DNA of 63,899 nucleotides from positions 1 to 63,899 of the forward strand of contig CACPCL010000005.1 in the NCBI GenBank assembly GCA_902632445.1, read 5' to 3'. Position numbers and translations under genes: made by a program. Within the stretch, counting starts at the first letter, position 1. Each line of letters opens with the position of its first letter. Of this stretch, positions 28,370 to 37,972 are shown in pieces. A model generated the notes under the pieces. The model had not been told where the DNA came from. It saw only the letters and a program-made list of their open reading frames with translations, and made no database searches. This DNA is from an uncultured Pelagibacteraceae bacterium (GTDB lineage: Bacteria; Pseudomonadota; Alphaproteobacteria; Pelagibacterales; Pelagibacteraceae).

Positions 28370-29682
28370 TGTATTTATCTAAGCTATTTATTCCTATTAC
28401 TAAAGATCTTCCGACAGATGCTAAAATAAAATCACATCAATTAATGTTAAGAACTGGAATGATTAAACAGTCTTCCGCGGGGATATATTCTTGGTTACCA
28501 CTTGGTTTTAAAGTAATGAAGAAAATAGAACAAATTGTAAGAGAGGAACAAAATTTTATTGGGGCGCAAGAGATGTTAATGCCAACTATTCAATCATCTG
28601 AAATCTGGAAAGAGAGCGGGAGATACGATGATTATGGCGAAGAAATGTTAAGAATTAAAGATCGTCAAGGTAGAGAAATGCTATACGGCCCAACCAACGA
28701 AGAGCTTATAACAGATGTATTTAGATCGAGTATTAAGTCTTATAAGTCTCTTCCTCAACTTTTGTATCATATCCAGTGGAAATTTAGAGATGAAATAAGA
28801 CCGAGATTTGGTGTAATGAGGTGCAAGGAATTTTATATGAAAGACGCATATTCATTTGACCTAACAGATGAGGAGGCAAAAAAATCTTATAATAAAATGT
28901 TTTATTCTTATTTAAAAACTTTCCATAGATTAGGTTTAAAGGCGATACCTATGGCTGCTGATACTGGACCAATCGGAGGCGATCTCTCTCATGAATTTGT
29001 AATTTTAGCTGAAACTGGTGAAAGTCATATTTACGCTGATAAAAAAATATTTGAACTTGATCTAAAACATTACCAGCTTAATGACACGTCACTTCAAAAG
29101 ATGAGAGAGGATTTTACCGGAATATACGCAGTTACTGATGAAAAATATGAAAAAAAAGAATTTGATAAAAATGTGAAAAAAGAAAATCAAATGATCACTA
29201 AAGGAATAGAAGTAGGTCATATATTTTATTTTAGTGATAAATATTCTAAACCAATGAACTGCTTAATTGATGACAAGGACGGAAAAAAAACTTCTGTCAA
29301 AATGGGTTCTTACGGGATAGGAGTTTCAAGGCTAGTAGGAGCAACTATTGAGGCCAATTATAACAATAATGTGATGGTATGGCCAAAATCAATTTCTCCT
29401 TTTGATGTAACTATACTTCCAAGTATAAGCAAAAATAATAAAGAAAACTTGGAAAAAGCGGAGAAAATTTACAAAGAACTGAAAAAACAAAATATTGACG
29501 TATTGTTAGACGATGTTGACGAGAATATGTCTAATAAATTTAAAAAGCATGACTTAATTGGAATACCTTATCAAATTATTATAGGTTCAAAATCTGAAGG
29601 TGATAGTTTTGAATTTAAGGAATTAAATTCAAAAAGTGAAATATTAAGTCTTGATAAAATTAAATCAAAATTAAAAACTTAA
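28369..29682 (+). CDS. proS: Prolyl-tRNA synthetase (short alphaproteobacterial type)
   Basis: Charges tRNA-Pro. It has 437 residues, much shorter than the about 570 of E. coli, because the editing insertion between motifs 2 and 3 is absent, which is normal for this lineage. Class II motifs are present: motif 1 near AGIYSWLPLGFKV, motif 2 at RPRFGVMRCKEF and motif 3 at GSYGIGVSRLVGA. The C-terminal anticodon-binding domain follows. Confidence 0.97.
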   Translation: MYLSKLFIPITKDLPTDAKIKSHQLMLRTGMIKQSSAGIYSWLPLGFKVMKKIEQIVREEQNFIGAQEMLMPTIQSSEIWKESGRYDDYGEEMLRIKDRQGREMLYGPTNEELITDVFRSSIKSYKSLPQLLYHIQWKFRDEIRPRFGVMRCKEFYMKDAYSFDLTDEEAKKSYNKMFYSYLKTFHRLGLKAIPMAADTGPIGGDLSHEFVILAETGESHIYADKKIFELDLKHYQLNDTSLQKMREDFTGIYAVTDEKYEKKEFDKNVKKENQMITKGIEVGHIFYFSDKYSKPMNCLIDDKDGKKTSVKMGSYGIGVSRLVGATIEANYNNNVMVWPKSISPFDVTILPSISKNNKENLEKAEKIYKELKKQNIDVLLDDVDENMSNKFKKHDLIGIPYQIIIGSKSEGDSFEFKELNSKSEILSLDKIKSKLKT

Positions 29683-29686
29683 TACT

Positions 29687-30919
29687 TTGTTTACACAAGC
29701 TGAGAGATTAATTTCATTAAGAAATCTGAGACCTAAAAAGAAAGAGGGTTTTTTAAAAATTATTTCTATATTTTCATTTTTAGGCATAATGTTAGGTGTA
29801 GCCACATTAATAATTGTAATGTCAGTAATGAACGGTTTCAAAACAGATTTAACAAATAAGATTTTAGGACTTAATCCTCATATTATAATTGAACCCAATA
29901 ATTTTAAAATCGATAATGACTATATTTCCAAAATTAAAAATGAATTTCAAAATATTAGTTTGAGCAAATCTTATGTTGGAGAAGGGATTATATTAAGCAA
30001 CAACAATGCTAAAGGAGTAATGTTCAAAGGTATTGATAAAAGCGAAAGTAATAGAATCGAATTTTTTAATAATTTTATTGCAAAAGGAAATTTAGATAAT
30101 TTCAACTCCAATAGTATTTTTATTGGTTCAGAACTAGCTTATAATTTAAATTTGAAAGTAGGTGACAACTTAAATTTAATGTCTTCCGCATTTGTATCTA
30201 CTCCACTAGGAAGCTTACCAAAACAAGAAAATTTTAAAGTAGCTGGAATTTTTAACACTGGTTTTCTTGAGTTTGATAGAAATATAATATTTTTGAACAT
30301 CAAAGATGCGCTTTCAATTTTTGATAAAGAGAATAAGGATCAAAGCATTGAAATTTATCTAGAAGATCCATTACAGGCTAATTTTTATAAAAATAAATTT
30401 CAAAAGATAAATCAAAACTATTTTATTTACACATGGTCAGATTTAAACAAATCACTGTTCAGTGCATTAAAAGTTGAAAGAAATGTAATGTTTATAATTC
30501 TTTCTCTGATAGTAATTGTAGCTGCTTTTAACATAATATCTGGTTTGACTATTTTAATTAAAAATAAAACAAAAGAGATTGCAATTTTGAAAACATTAGG
30601 CTTAAGCAACAAATCAATAAAAAAAACCTTTTTTCTAACAGGTTTGACAATCGGATTTTTTGCTACATTATGTGGCATTATTCTAGGGGTTATATTTTCT
30701 TTGAATATTGAAAAACTAAGATTATTTTTGTCAGATGTATTCAATCTTGAAATTTTTCCATCTGATATATATTTTTTAGACAAACTACCCAGCGAAATAA
30801 ATTTTAATTCTATTTTAATTATTTTTATTATCTCATTATTTATATCAGCTATCGCATCATACTTACCAGCAAGGAAAATTACTAAAATGAATACTTTTAG
30901 GGCATTGAGATATGAGTAA
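29687..30919 (+). CDS. lolC: Lipoprotein-releasing ABC transporter permease (LolC/LolE)
   Basis: Inner-membrane permease that extracts lipoproteins destined for the outer membrane. It has 410 residues: one N-terminal transmembrane helix in the family signature FLGIMLGVATLIIVMSVMNG, a large periplasmic domain, then three C-terminal helices (FtsX-like permease). The start is TTG 29687; the first residues (FTQAERLISLRNLRPKKKEG) align with the expected family N-terminus, so this non-ATG start is credible. Its stop overlaps the lolD start by 8 bases. Confidence 0.95.
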   Translation: MFTQAERLISLRNLRPKKKEGFLKIISIFSFLGIMLGVATLIIVMSVMNGFKTDLTNKILGLNPHIIIEPNNFKIDNDYISKIKNEFQNISLSKSYVGEGIILSNNNAKGVMFKGIDKSESNRIEFFNNFIAKGNLDNFNSNSIFIGSELAYNLNLKVGDNLNLMSSAFVSTPLGSLPKQENFKVAGIFNTGFLEFDRNIIFLNIKDALSIFDKENKDQSIEIYLEDPLQANFYKNKFQKINQNYFIYTWSDLNKSLFSALKVERNVMFIILSLIVIVAAFNIISGLTILIKNKTKEIAILKTLGLSNKSIKKTFFLTGLTIGFFATLCGIILGVIFSLNIEKLRLFLSDVFNLEIFPSDIYFLDKLPSEINFNSILIIFIISLFISAIASYLPARKITKMNTFRALRYE

Positions 30920-31598
30920 AATTTTACTAGAAACCAATAATTTAAAAAAAAGTTTTGATCACATCAATGGTTCTATTACTCTTTTTGAAAACTTAAATTT
31001 AAAAATTAAAGAGGGAGATTTAGTAGCGCTTATTGGACCATCTGGTTCCGGTAAGTCATCATTGCTCCACTTATTAGCCTTATTAGATGAACCCTCAAAA
31101 GGGAATATTATTATTAATAGTCAGGCAACAAAAAGTCTTTCAATTAGTCAAAAAGAAGAATTTAGAAGAAAAATAATTTCAATAATATTTCAAGATAATA
31201 ATCTGCTAAATGATTTTTCTGCTATTGAGAATATAATGATGCCATTAATTATCAGAGGCGAGAAAAAAAAGATTATTAAAAAAAAAGCTGAAAAAATTTT
31301 AAAAAATATAAAACTTTTAAATAGATCAAATCATTTTCCAAGCGAATTATCAGGCGGCGAACAGCAAAGAGTTGCAATAGCAAGAGCTTTAATTGCTGAA
31401 ACTAAGATAATTTTAGCAGATGAACCTACTGGCAATTTAGACTTTAAAACTTCCAAAGAAATATTTTCTATTTTCTTAAAATTAAAAAAACTTAAAAAAA
31501 CAATTATCTTTGCAACTCATAATAGAGAACTTGCCAACAGGGCTGATTACAAGTTGTTTATTTCTGACGGTATTATAAAACGAGTAAATGCAACTTAG
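30912..31598 (+). CDS. lolD: Lipoprotein-releasing ABC transporter ATP-binding subunit
   Basis: ATPase partner of LolC/E, 228 residues. Walker A is GPSGSGKSS, the ABC signature is LSGGEQQR, and Walker B is ILADEPTGNLD, followed by the His switch (ATHN). It overlaps both lolC (8 bases) and dnaE (11 bases). Confidence 0.96.
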   Translation: MSKILLETNNLKKSFDHINGSITLFENLNLKIKEGDLVALIGPSGSGKSSLLHLLALLDEPSKGNIIINSQATKSLSISQKEEFRRKIISIIFQDNNLLNDFSAIENIMMPLIIRGEKKKIIKKKAEKILKNIKLLNRSNHFPSELSGGEQQRVAIARALIAETKIILADEPTGNLDFKTSKEIFSIFLKLKKLKKTIIFATHNRELANRADYKLFISDGIIKRVNAT

Positions 31599-34500
31599 TG
31601 ATAAAACTTTTAATAATATAAAAATTCATACTCAATACTCAATCTGCGAGGGCGCGATTAAAATTGATGAGTTAGCTGAATATTGTAAAAATAATCAAAT
31701 AAAATCCTTGGGCATAGCTGATAGTTATAATTTGTGTGGAGCTTTAGAATTTTCAGAAAAGTTATCAAAAGTTGGGACTCAACCAATAATTGGAACCCAA
31801 ATAAATCTTAGAGCATATAATACCATCGGAAAAATTACTTTATATGCTAAATCTGAAGAAGGATACAAAAATTTAACAAAATTATCTTCATTAAGTTATT
31901 TAAACAGTAAAGCAACTGAGGATCCAGGATGTGAATTAAAAGATTTAATTTCTAATAGTAAAGATTTAATTTTACTAACTGGAAACTACAGAGATTTTTT
32001 TGGAAAACTATTTTTGGCTAATAAAATAAAAAATCTTAATGAACTTGTAGATCTTTTGAAGAAAAACTTTAATAATAGAATTTATTTTGAGGTTCAAAGA
32101 CATAATGAAACAGGAGAAAAAAATTTTGAAAACTTTATATTAGATTGTTCAAAAAATCACAATATCCCATTAATTGCTACCCAGGAGGTTTTTTATATAG
32201 ATCAAGATATGTACGAGGCCCACGATGCTTTGACATGTATAGGCGGGAAGAGTTTTGTTGAGGATAAAAATAGATTTAAATACAAAAATGTTCATCATTT
32301 AAAAAAAACTACTGAAGATTTGATAAAATTATATTCAGATATTCCAGAAGCTCTAGAAAATAATTTCAATTTTCATTTAAGATTTAATTTTAAACCAAAA
32401 AAATCAAAACCAATTTTACCCTCAATTGCAAACGAACAAAGTAATTCACCAGAGGAAGAATTATTAAAACAAGCTGAAGAGGGTTTGCAAAATAGAATTA
32501 TAAATTTCGTTTTAAAAAGAAACCCAAATATAAATAAAGATCAAATTTCAAATACTTACAAAGATAGATTAAAACATGAAATTAATATTATTAATTCAAT
32601 GAATTATGCAAGCTATTTCCTAATTGTGTCTGACTATATAAAATGGGCAAAAAAAAACTCAATTCCTGTTGGTCCCGGGAGAGGATCCGGCGCTGGATCG
32701 TTAGTAGCTTATTGCCTAGATATCACCGATCTTGATCCTTTGGAATACGATCTGATTTTTGAAAGATTTTTAAATCCTGATAGAGTCTCAATGCCTGATT
32801 TTGATATAGATTTCTGTGAAGAAAAAAGAGATAAAGTTTTTGAGTATCTAAAAACAAAATATAAGGGTGGTGTCGCTCATATTATTACTTTTGGAAAGTT
32901 AAAAGCTAGAATGGCTTTAAGAGATGTTGGAAGAGTTTTGGGCTTACCTTACGGACATGTAGACAAAATTTGTAAAATGGTCCCCTTTGATCCGTCTAGA
33001 CCACTTACACTTCAAGAGTCAATTGATAGGGAGCCGAGATTTAAACAAGAAATCAAAATGAATTCTAAGGTAAAAAAACTTCTAGAGCTGTCTCTAAAAC
33101 TTGAGGGTTTAAATAGAAATATGGCTACACATGCTGCAGGAGTTGTGATTGCTGGTGATAAACTAGCAGAACAATTTCCACTTTACGTAGACCATAGTTC
33201 AAATTTGATATTACCCTCAACTCAATTTGATATGTATTCATCTGAAAATGCAGGTTTAGTAAAATTTGATTTATTAGGCCTTAAAACACTTACAGTTATC
33301 GACAAGACATTAAAGAGACTAAAAGCAAAAAATATTAAATTAGACATAAGTAAAATCGATCAGAATGATAAGAATGTTTTCTCACTTCTTTCCACAGGTG
33401 AAACCACTGGCTTATTCCAGCTCGAAAGCGCTGGAATGAGAGAAGCAATCAAACAAATGAAACCTAACAAATTTGACGATATAATTGCTTTAGTAGCTTT
33501 GTATCGTCCAGGACCAATGAGCAATATTCCAATTTATAATGATTGTAAAAATGGCATCAAAGAACCTGATTATATACACCCTATATTGAAAAAAATTTTA
33601 AAGCCAACTTACGGAATAATCATTTATCAAGAACAAGTAATGCAAATAGCTCAAATTTTAGCTGGGTTTACTGCTGGTGAAGCAGATATTTTAAGAAGAG
33701 CTATGGGTAAGAAGAAAAAAGCTGAATTAGATCGACAAAAAGAGAGATTCATAAATGGAGCTATTAAGAATGGTATTACAAAAGATGTTGCAAATTTTGT
33801 TTTTACAAAAATCGAGCCTTTTGCGCAATACGGTTTTAACAAAAGTCATGCAGCTGCTTACGCTTTAATTGCATATCAAACAGCTTATTTAAAAACATAT
33901 CATAAAGAAGATTTTATAGCTGCAACAATGTCAACAGAACTAACAAATACATCTAAATTAAGAGAGTTTGTTGAAGAATTAAAAAGATTAAACATCGAAA
34001 TTATAAGACCTTCAATAAATTATTGTTTTGCTGAATTTAAAGCATTGAATGGAAAAATTTATTATGGGTTAGGCGCAATTAAAAATGTTGGTTTTGAAGC
34101 TGTCTCAAATATCGTCAAAGAAAGAGAAAAAAATGGAATATTTAAATCGTTTAATGATTTTATTTATAGAGTAGATGTTAAAGATGTAAACAAACTCCAA
34201 TTAGAAGGCTTAACTAAAGCAGGCGCCTTTGATGAATTTGATCCAGATAGAAATAAAATTCTTAATTCAATACCAAAAATCATTCAACAAATTAAAATCA
34301 TAAATGATGAAAAAGATAATAATCAATCCAGTCTTTTCGAAAAACAAGAAAAAATATTTAATGATTTTGATTTTTTTCCATCTAAAGCTTGGTCTCAAAA
34401 AGAACTTCTGGCTGAAGAATTTAAGTCACTAGGTTTTTTTGTTTCAAGTCACCCACTTAATGAGTACGAAGAAATTTTTAATCAATTAAATGTAACTTCA

Positions 34501-35007
34501 TATAATCAATTTTATAATAATAATAATAGCGAAGGTTTAGTAGCTGGTACAATAATGTCTATTCAAGAAAAAAAAAGCGCCAAAGGCACACCTTATGGAA
34601 TTGTAAAGTTTAGCGACAAAAGAGGTGAGTTCGAACTGTTTTTATTTGCTGAAATTTTGATTTCTAACAGAGATAAATTAAAAGAGTCAGAGTCCTTTGT
34701 AATTACTTTGCAAAAGGATAAAAATTTTATAGAAAATGAAAAGAAAAGAATTAACGTAAAAAAAATTCTTAGTCTTGAGGAGATGATAAATAGACCTTAC
34801 TCAAAGGTAGTTATTGAACTTAATAAAGATTTTAATTTAGATGAAATAAAAGAATTATTATCAACTAGTGGCGATACCAAAATAAGCTTAGTAATTAACG
34901 ATAATAATAAAAAAGCATTTTACTCTCTTCAAAATACTAGAAAGTTTAATTTAAATCATCTTAAAGCGTTAAAAGCTAAGGAATATGTCGAAAAAATAAC
35001 ATTTTGA
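31588..35007 (+). CDS. dnaE: DNA polymerase III alpha subunit
   Basis: Replicative DNA polymerase. It has 1139 residues, the usual DnaE1 length. An N-terminal PHP domain begins with IHTQYSICEGA; the catalytic Asp motif is PDFDIDFCEE, with the upstream GPGRGSGAGSLVAY motif of the polymerase core. Helix-hairpin-helix and OB-type regions follow (the OB region around LVAGTIMSIQEKKSAKG). It is the last gene of the co-directional run from nuoA; lolC-lolD-dnaE is a common alphaproteobacterial order. Confidence 0.97.
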   Translation: MQLSDKTFNNIKIHTQYSICEGAIKIDELAEYCKNNQIKSLGIADSYNLCGALEFSEKLSKVGTQPIIGTQINLRAYNTIGKITLYAKSEEGYKNLTKLSSLSYLNSKATEDPGCELKDLISNSKDLILLTGNYRDFFGKLFLANKIKNLNELVDLLKKNFNNRIYFEVQRHNETGEKNFENFILDCSKNHNIPLIATQEVFYIDQDMYEAHDALTCIGGKSFVEDKNRFKYKNVHHLKKTTEDLIKLYSDIPEALENNFNFHLRFNFKPKKSKPILPSIANEQSNSPEEELLKQAEEGLQNRIINFVLKRNPNINKDQISNTYKDRLKHEINIINSMNYASYFLIVSDYIKWAKKNSIPVGPGRGSGAGSLVAYCLDITDLDPLEYDLIFERFLNPDRVSMPDFDIDFCEEKRDKVFEYLKTKYKGGVAHIITFGKLKARMALRDVGRVLGLPYGHVDKICKMVPFDPSRPLTLQESIDREPRFKQEIKMNSKVKKLLELSLKLEGLNRNMATHAAGVVIAGDKLAEQFPLYVDHSSNLILPSTQFDMYSSENAGLVKFDLLGLKTLTVIDKTLKRLKAKNIKLDISKIDQNDKNVFSLLSTGETTGLFQLESAGMREAIKQMKPNKFDDIIALVALYRPGPMSNIPIYNDCKNGIKEPDYIHPILKKILKPTYGIIIYQEQVMQIAQILAGFTAGEADILRRAMGKKKKAELDRQKERFINGAIKNGITKDVANFVFTKIEPFAQYGFNKSHAAAYALIAYQTAYLKTYHKEDFIAATMSTELTNTSKLREFVEELKRLNIEIIRPSINYCFAEFKALNGKIYYGLGAIKNVGFEAVSNIVKEREKNGIFKSFNDFIYRVDVKDVNKLQLEGLTKAGAFDEFDPDRNKILNSIPKIIQQIKIINDEKDNNQSSLFEKQEKIFNDFDFFPSKAWSQKELLAEEFKSLGFFVSSHPLNEYEEIFNQLNVTSYNQFYNNNNSEGLVAGTIMSIQEKKSAKGTPYGIVKFSDKRGEFELFLFAEILISNRDKLKESESFVITLQKDKNFIENEKKRINVKKILSLEEMINRPYSKVVIELNKDFNLDEIKELLSTSGDTKISLVINDNNKKAFYSLQNTRKFNLNHLKALKAKEYVEKITF

Positions 35008-35010
35008 GTA

Positions 35011-35038
35011 TTGATTTTTTATTTCGATTGTATATATC
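35011..35038 (+). promoter_or_regulatory. Possible promoter for rpsB
   Basis: TTGATT (35011-35016) and TATATC (35033-35038), 16 bases apart, lie directly after dnaE and ahead of the structured rpsB leader. This would give a leader of about 80 bases. The hexamers are imperfect, so support is modest. Confidence 0.35.
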
Positions 35039-35049
35039 AGTGATTAATT

Positions 35050-35124
35050 TCGCACACAGTTAAAAGGGTACTGCCCTACCGGTCCTGTAAATGGAATTAC
35101 TGTGGTGGATTAACCGGAAAATTT
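35050..35124 (+). promoter_or_regulatory. Structured 5' leader of rpsB, candidate S2 autoregulatory element
   Basis: The 117-base dnaE-rpsB gap ends in a stretch far richer in G+C than its surroundings. GGG (35066-35068) can pair with CCC (35074-35076), CCGGT (35079-35083) with ACCGG (35113-35117), and inside that helix GTAA (35087-35090) with TTAC (35097-35100). The outer helix closes 7 bases before the rpsB start codon, covering the ribosome-entry region. Leaders of rpsB bound by S2 are known in other proteobacteria, so translational feedback is the likely function, inferred from position and folding. Confidence 0.6.
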
Positions 35125-35868
35125 ATGAACGTACCAAAAATAGACATTAAACAGTTATTAGAGGCCGGCGTACATCTTGGACACAAAACCTTGAGATGGA
35201 ATCCTAAAATGAAACAGTTCATTTTTGGGGAAAAAAATTCTATTCATATAATTGATTTAACTCAAACTGTTGAGTTTTTGAAGAATGCTTTAGTGCAAGT
35301 CCATAAAGTAATTTCCAATGGAGGAAAGTTACTTATTGTTTCAACAAAAAAACAAGCATCAGAACAGGTAAGTGAACTTGCGAAAGAAACTGGTCAATAT
35401 TTCGTAAATTATAGATGGCTTGGTGGAATGTTGACTAATTGGAACACCATACAAAATTCAATTAAAAGATTAAAAAAATTAGACGATCAGCTTTCAAAAG
35501 AAAACCTCGGATTTACAAAAAAAGAAATACTTAAATTCGGCAAAGAGAGAGAAAAGTTACAAAGATCTCTCGGAGGTATAGTTGAAATGAAAAAAACCCC
35601 TGATTTAATTTTTATAATTGATACAAATATTGAGTCACTCGCAGTAGCCGAAGCAAAAAAATTAGGCATTCCGATAATTGCTGTTTTGGATACCAACTCT
35701 GATCCAACAGGTATTGATTTTCCCATACCAGGCAACGACGATGCGCGTAGATCGATCAACCTTTATTGTGAATTACTTAAAAATACAATCAAAGATGCTG
35801 AAAAATTTATAAAAGGTACAGAAGAAAAAGACACTAAATCTAAAAAGCCTTCTACTAAACAAAAATAA
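35125..35868 (+). CDS. rpsB: 30S ribosomal protein S2
   Basis: 247 residues with the family landmarks [15 protein letters not shown] near the N-terminus, [12 protein letters not shown], and [12 protein letters not shown] near the C-terminus, followed by a short lysine-rich tail. Cotranscribed with tsf, which starts 19 bases later. Confidence 0.98.
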   Translation: MNVPKIDIKQLLEAGVHLGHKTLRWNPKMKQFIFGEKNSIHIIDLTQTVEFLKNALVQVHKVISNGGKLLIVSTKKQASEQVSELAKETGQYFVNYRWLGGMLTNWNTIQNSIKRLKKLDDQLSKENLGFTKKEILKFGKEREKLQRSLGGIVEMKKTPDLIFIIDTNIESLAVAEAKKLGIPIIAVLDTNSDPTGIDFPIPGNDDARRSINLYCELLKNTIKDAEKFIKGTEEKDTKSKKPSTKQK

Positions 35869-35887
35869 TTTTTGAAGAAATCCTCTA

Positions 35888-36748
35888 ATGTCAAATAAAG
35901 ATCTACTAGAAAATATTAAAAAACTTAGAGAGATGACTGGTGTCGGATTTAAAGATTGTAAATCAGCTTTAGACGAAACTAAAGGTGACTTAGAAAAATC
36001 AATCGAATTTTTAAGAAAAAAAGGAATAGCAAAAGCTTCTAAAAAAATGAGCAGAACTGCTTCGGAAGGATTAGCCTTAGTAAACGAGGTCAATGGGGAG
36101 GTTTCCATAATTGAGATTAACAGCGAAACAGATTTTGTGGCTAAAAATGCAGATTTTATTAATTTTTGCAAAGAACTCTCAAAATTAAATTTTTTATCAA
36201 AGGGTAATTTGGAAAATTTAAATAATTCCAAAATGTCGAATGGGAATTTAGTTAAAGATAATCTTGTAAACTTAATCGCAAAAATTGGTGAAAAAATTAC
36301 AATTAGAAGAGCAAATTTTTTTGATAATTCAAAAGGTTCTAATTTTTTTTACGTTCACTCAGCTATTGAAAAAAATATTGGAAAAATAATTTCTTTAGTA
36401 AAAATTGAGGGTATAACAAAAGAAAATGAAGTTGGAGCAAAGATCGCAATGCACATAGCTGCATCTAATCCTCTTGCTATAGATAAAGATGGCATAGAAA
36501 AAAAAATTGTAGACAAAGAATTGGAAATAATTAAAGCAGAAATAACTAACAGTGGTAAACCAGCAGAAATGGCTGATAAAATTTCAAAAGGCAAAATAAC
36601 AAAATTTTTAAATGATAACTCACTTTTAAACCAAATTTGGATCATGGACCCAAAAAAAAAGGTTTCAGATATACTAAAGGAAAATTCTTCAAAAAATAAA
36701 ATTATTGTATTAGACTTTTTAAGATATAAAGTTGGAGAAGGAGTTTAA
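35888..36748 (+). CDS. tsf: Translation elongation factor Ts
   Basis: Guanine-nucleotide exchange factor for EF-Tu. It has 286 residues, with the N-terminal UBA-like domain and the exchange motif TGVGFKDCKSAL, then INSETDFVAKN. Only one base separates its stop from the TTG start of frr; the uridylate kinase gene pyrH that commonly lies here is absent. Confidence 0.97.
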   Translation: MSNKDLLENIKKLREMTGVGFKDCKSALDETKGDLEKSIEFLRKKGIAKASKKMSRTASEGLALVNEVNGEVSIIEINSETDFVAKNADFINFCKELSKLNFLSKGNLENLNNSKMSNGNLVKDNLVNLIAKIGEKITIRRANFFDNSKGSNFFYVHSAIEKNIGKIISLVKIEGITKENEVGAKIAMHIAASNPLAIDKDGIEKKIVDKELEIIKAEITNSGKPAEMADKISKGKITKFLNDNSLLNQIWIMDPKKKVSDILKENSSKNKIIVLDFLRYKVGEGV

Positions 36749-36749
36749 A

Positions 36750-37310
36750 TTGAGCAACGAATTTAATGAAAAAAATTATTCATCGAAAATGGATAAATCT
36801 ATTCAGTCATTCAAAAAAGATATTTCAACTTTAAGAACTGGTAGAGCAAATACAAGTATGCTTGATACTATTAAGGTAGATGTGTATGGACAACATATGC
36901 CAATTGAACAGCTTGGAACTATTAGTGTTCCAGAAGCAAGATTAATTTCTATTCAGGTTTGGGATAAAACAAACGTAAATCTAATTGAGTCTGCTATTCA
37001 AAAATCAGAACTTGGAATAAATCCCCAAATAGATGGCCAACTCATAAGATTAAGAATTCCTGATTTAACAGAGGAGAGAAGAAAAGATTTAATTAAAATA
37101 TTAAAAAATATGAGTGAAAAAGCAAAAGTTTCTATAAGGAATATTAGAAGAGAAGCTAATGAGGAGCTAAAAAAAAAATCAAAAGACAAGACTATTTCAG
37201 AAGATCAAAGTAAAAATTTTGAAAAAAATATACAGAAACTTACAGATTTAAATATAGAAAACATACAAAAAATTTTGTCAGACAAAGAAAAAGAGATCAT
37301 ACAAATATGA
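36750..37310 (+). CDS. frr: Ribosome recycling factor
   Basis: Splits post-termination ribosomes together with EF-G. The start is taken at TTG 36750, which gives MSNEFNEKNY and 186 residues (the family standard is about 185) and has GGAGAAGGAG a few bases upstream inside the tsf 3' end. Family landmarks are LRTGRANTSMLD and VRNIRREAN-like SIRNIRREANEEL. A longer frame upstream just translates the ribosome-binding site. It overlaps uppS by 4 bases. Confidence 0.96.
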   Translation: MSNEFNEKNYSSKMDKSIQSFKKDISTLRTGRANTSMLDTIKVDVYGQHMPIEQLGTISVPEARLISIQVWDKTNVNLIESAIQKSELGINPQIDGQLIRLRIPDLTEERRKDLIKILKNMSEKAKVSIRNIRREANEELKKKSKDKTISEDQSKNFEKNIQKLTDLNIENIQKILSDKEKEIIQI

Positions 37311-37972
37311 ATAAACTCAACCATGTTGCCTTTATCATGGACGGCAATGGAAGGTGGGGAAAAAAAAGAAATAAAAGTAGAAATTACGGACACCTTAAAG
37401 GTGTTGAGACTGTAAAAAAAATCGTTCAAAAATCTATTAAACTTAAAATTCCGATTGTCACATTTTATGTTTTTTCATCGGAAAATTGGAAAAGACCCAA
37501 AACAGAAGTATCTTACTTATTTTCACTTATCAAAAATTATTTTACTCAAGAAATCCAAAGTGTAATAAAACAAGGTATTAAAATAAATATTTTAGGAGAT
37601 ATTAATAAATTTAATTTTCAAATAAAAAACTCTTTAAAAAAAAGTATTAAACTTACTAAAAAAAATAATAAAATAATTGTAAATTTAGCAATCAATTACG
37701 GCTCTAAAAATGAGATAATTATGGCTATGAAAAAAACGAAGAAAATAAATATAAAAAATTTTGAAAAAAATCTGTATACTCAAAATATGCCAGATCCAGA
37801 TATTTTGATACGTACTGGGGGCCACAAAAGATTAAGTAATTTTATGCTTTGGCAACTAGCATACGCCGAACTATTTTTTTTAAAGAAATTATGGCCAGAT
37901 TTTAACGCAAAAGATTTGAGTTTAATAATAAAAAATTTCAAAAAAAGTAAAAGAAATTTTGGGTCAGTATGA
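37307..37972 (+). CDS. uppS: Undecaprenyl diphosphate synthase
   Basis: Cis-prenyltransferase that makes the C55 lipid carrier for cell-wall and polysaccharide synthesis. It has 221 residues with the catalytic N-terminal motif FIMDGNGRWGKKR, FYVFSSENWKRP, and the C-terminal RTGGHKRLSNFMLWQ (a Gly-His in place of the common Ser-Gly-Glu). It overlaps frr and cdsA by 4 bases each. Confidence 0.95.
   Translation: MNKLNHVAFIMDGNGRWGKKRNKSRNYGHLKGVETVKKIVQKSIKLKIPIVTFYVFSSENWKRPKTEVSYLFSLIKNYFTQEIQSVIKQGIKINILGDINKFNFQIKNSLKKSIKLTKKNNKIIVNLAINYGSKNEIIMAMKKTKKINIKNFEKNLYTQNMPDPDILIRTGGHKRLSNFMLWQLAYAELFFLKKLWPDFNAKDLSLIIKNFKKSKRNFGSV

Noticed and set aside
35773-36231. 152-codon minus-strand frame across rpsB and tsf
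   Set aside because: Antisense to two secure genes, low complexity (Ser, Phe, Leu rich), no recognisable domain.
36732-36749. Earlier start for frr inside tsf
   Set aside because: These codons are the ribosome-binding sequence GGAGAAGGAG; starting at TTG 36750 gives the standard length.
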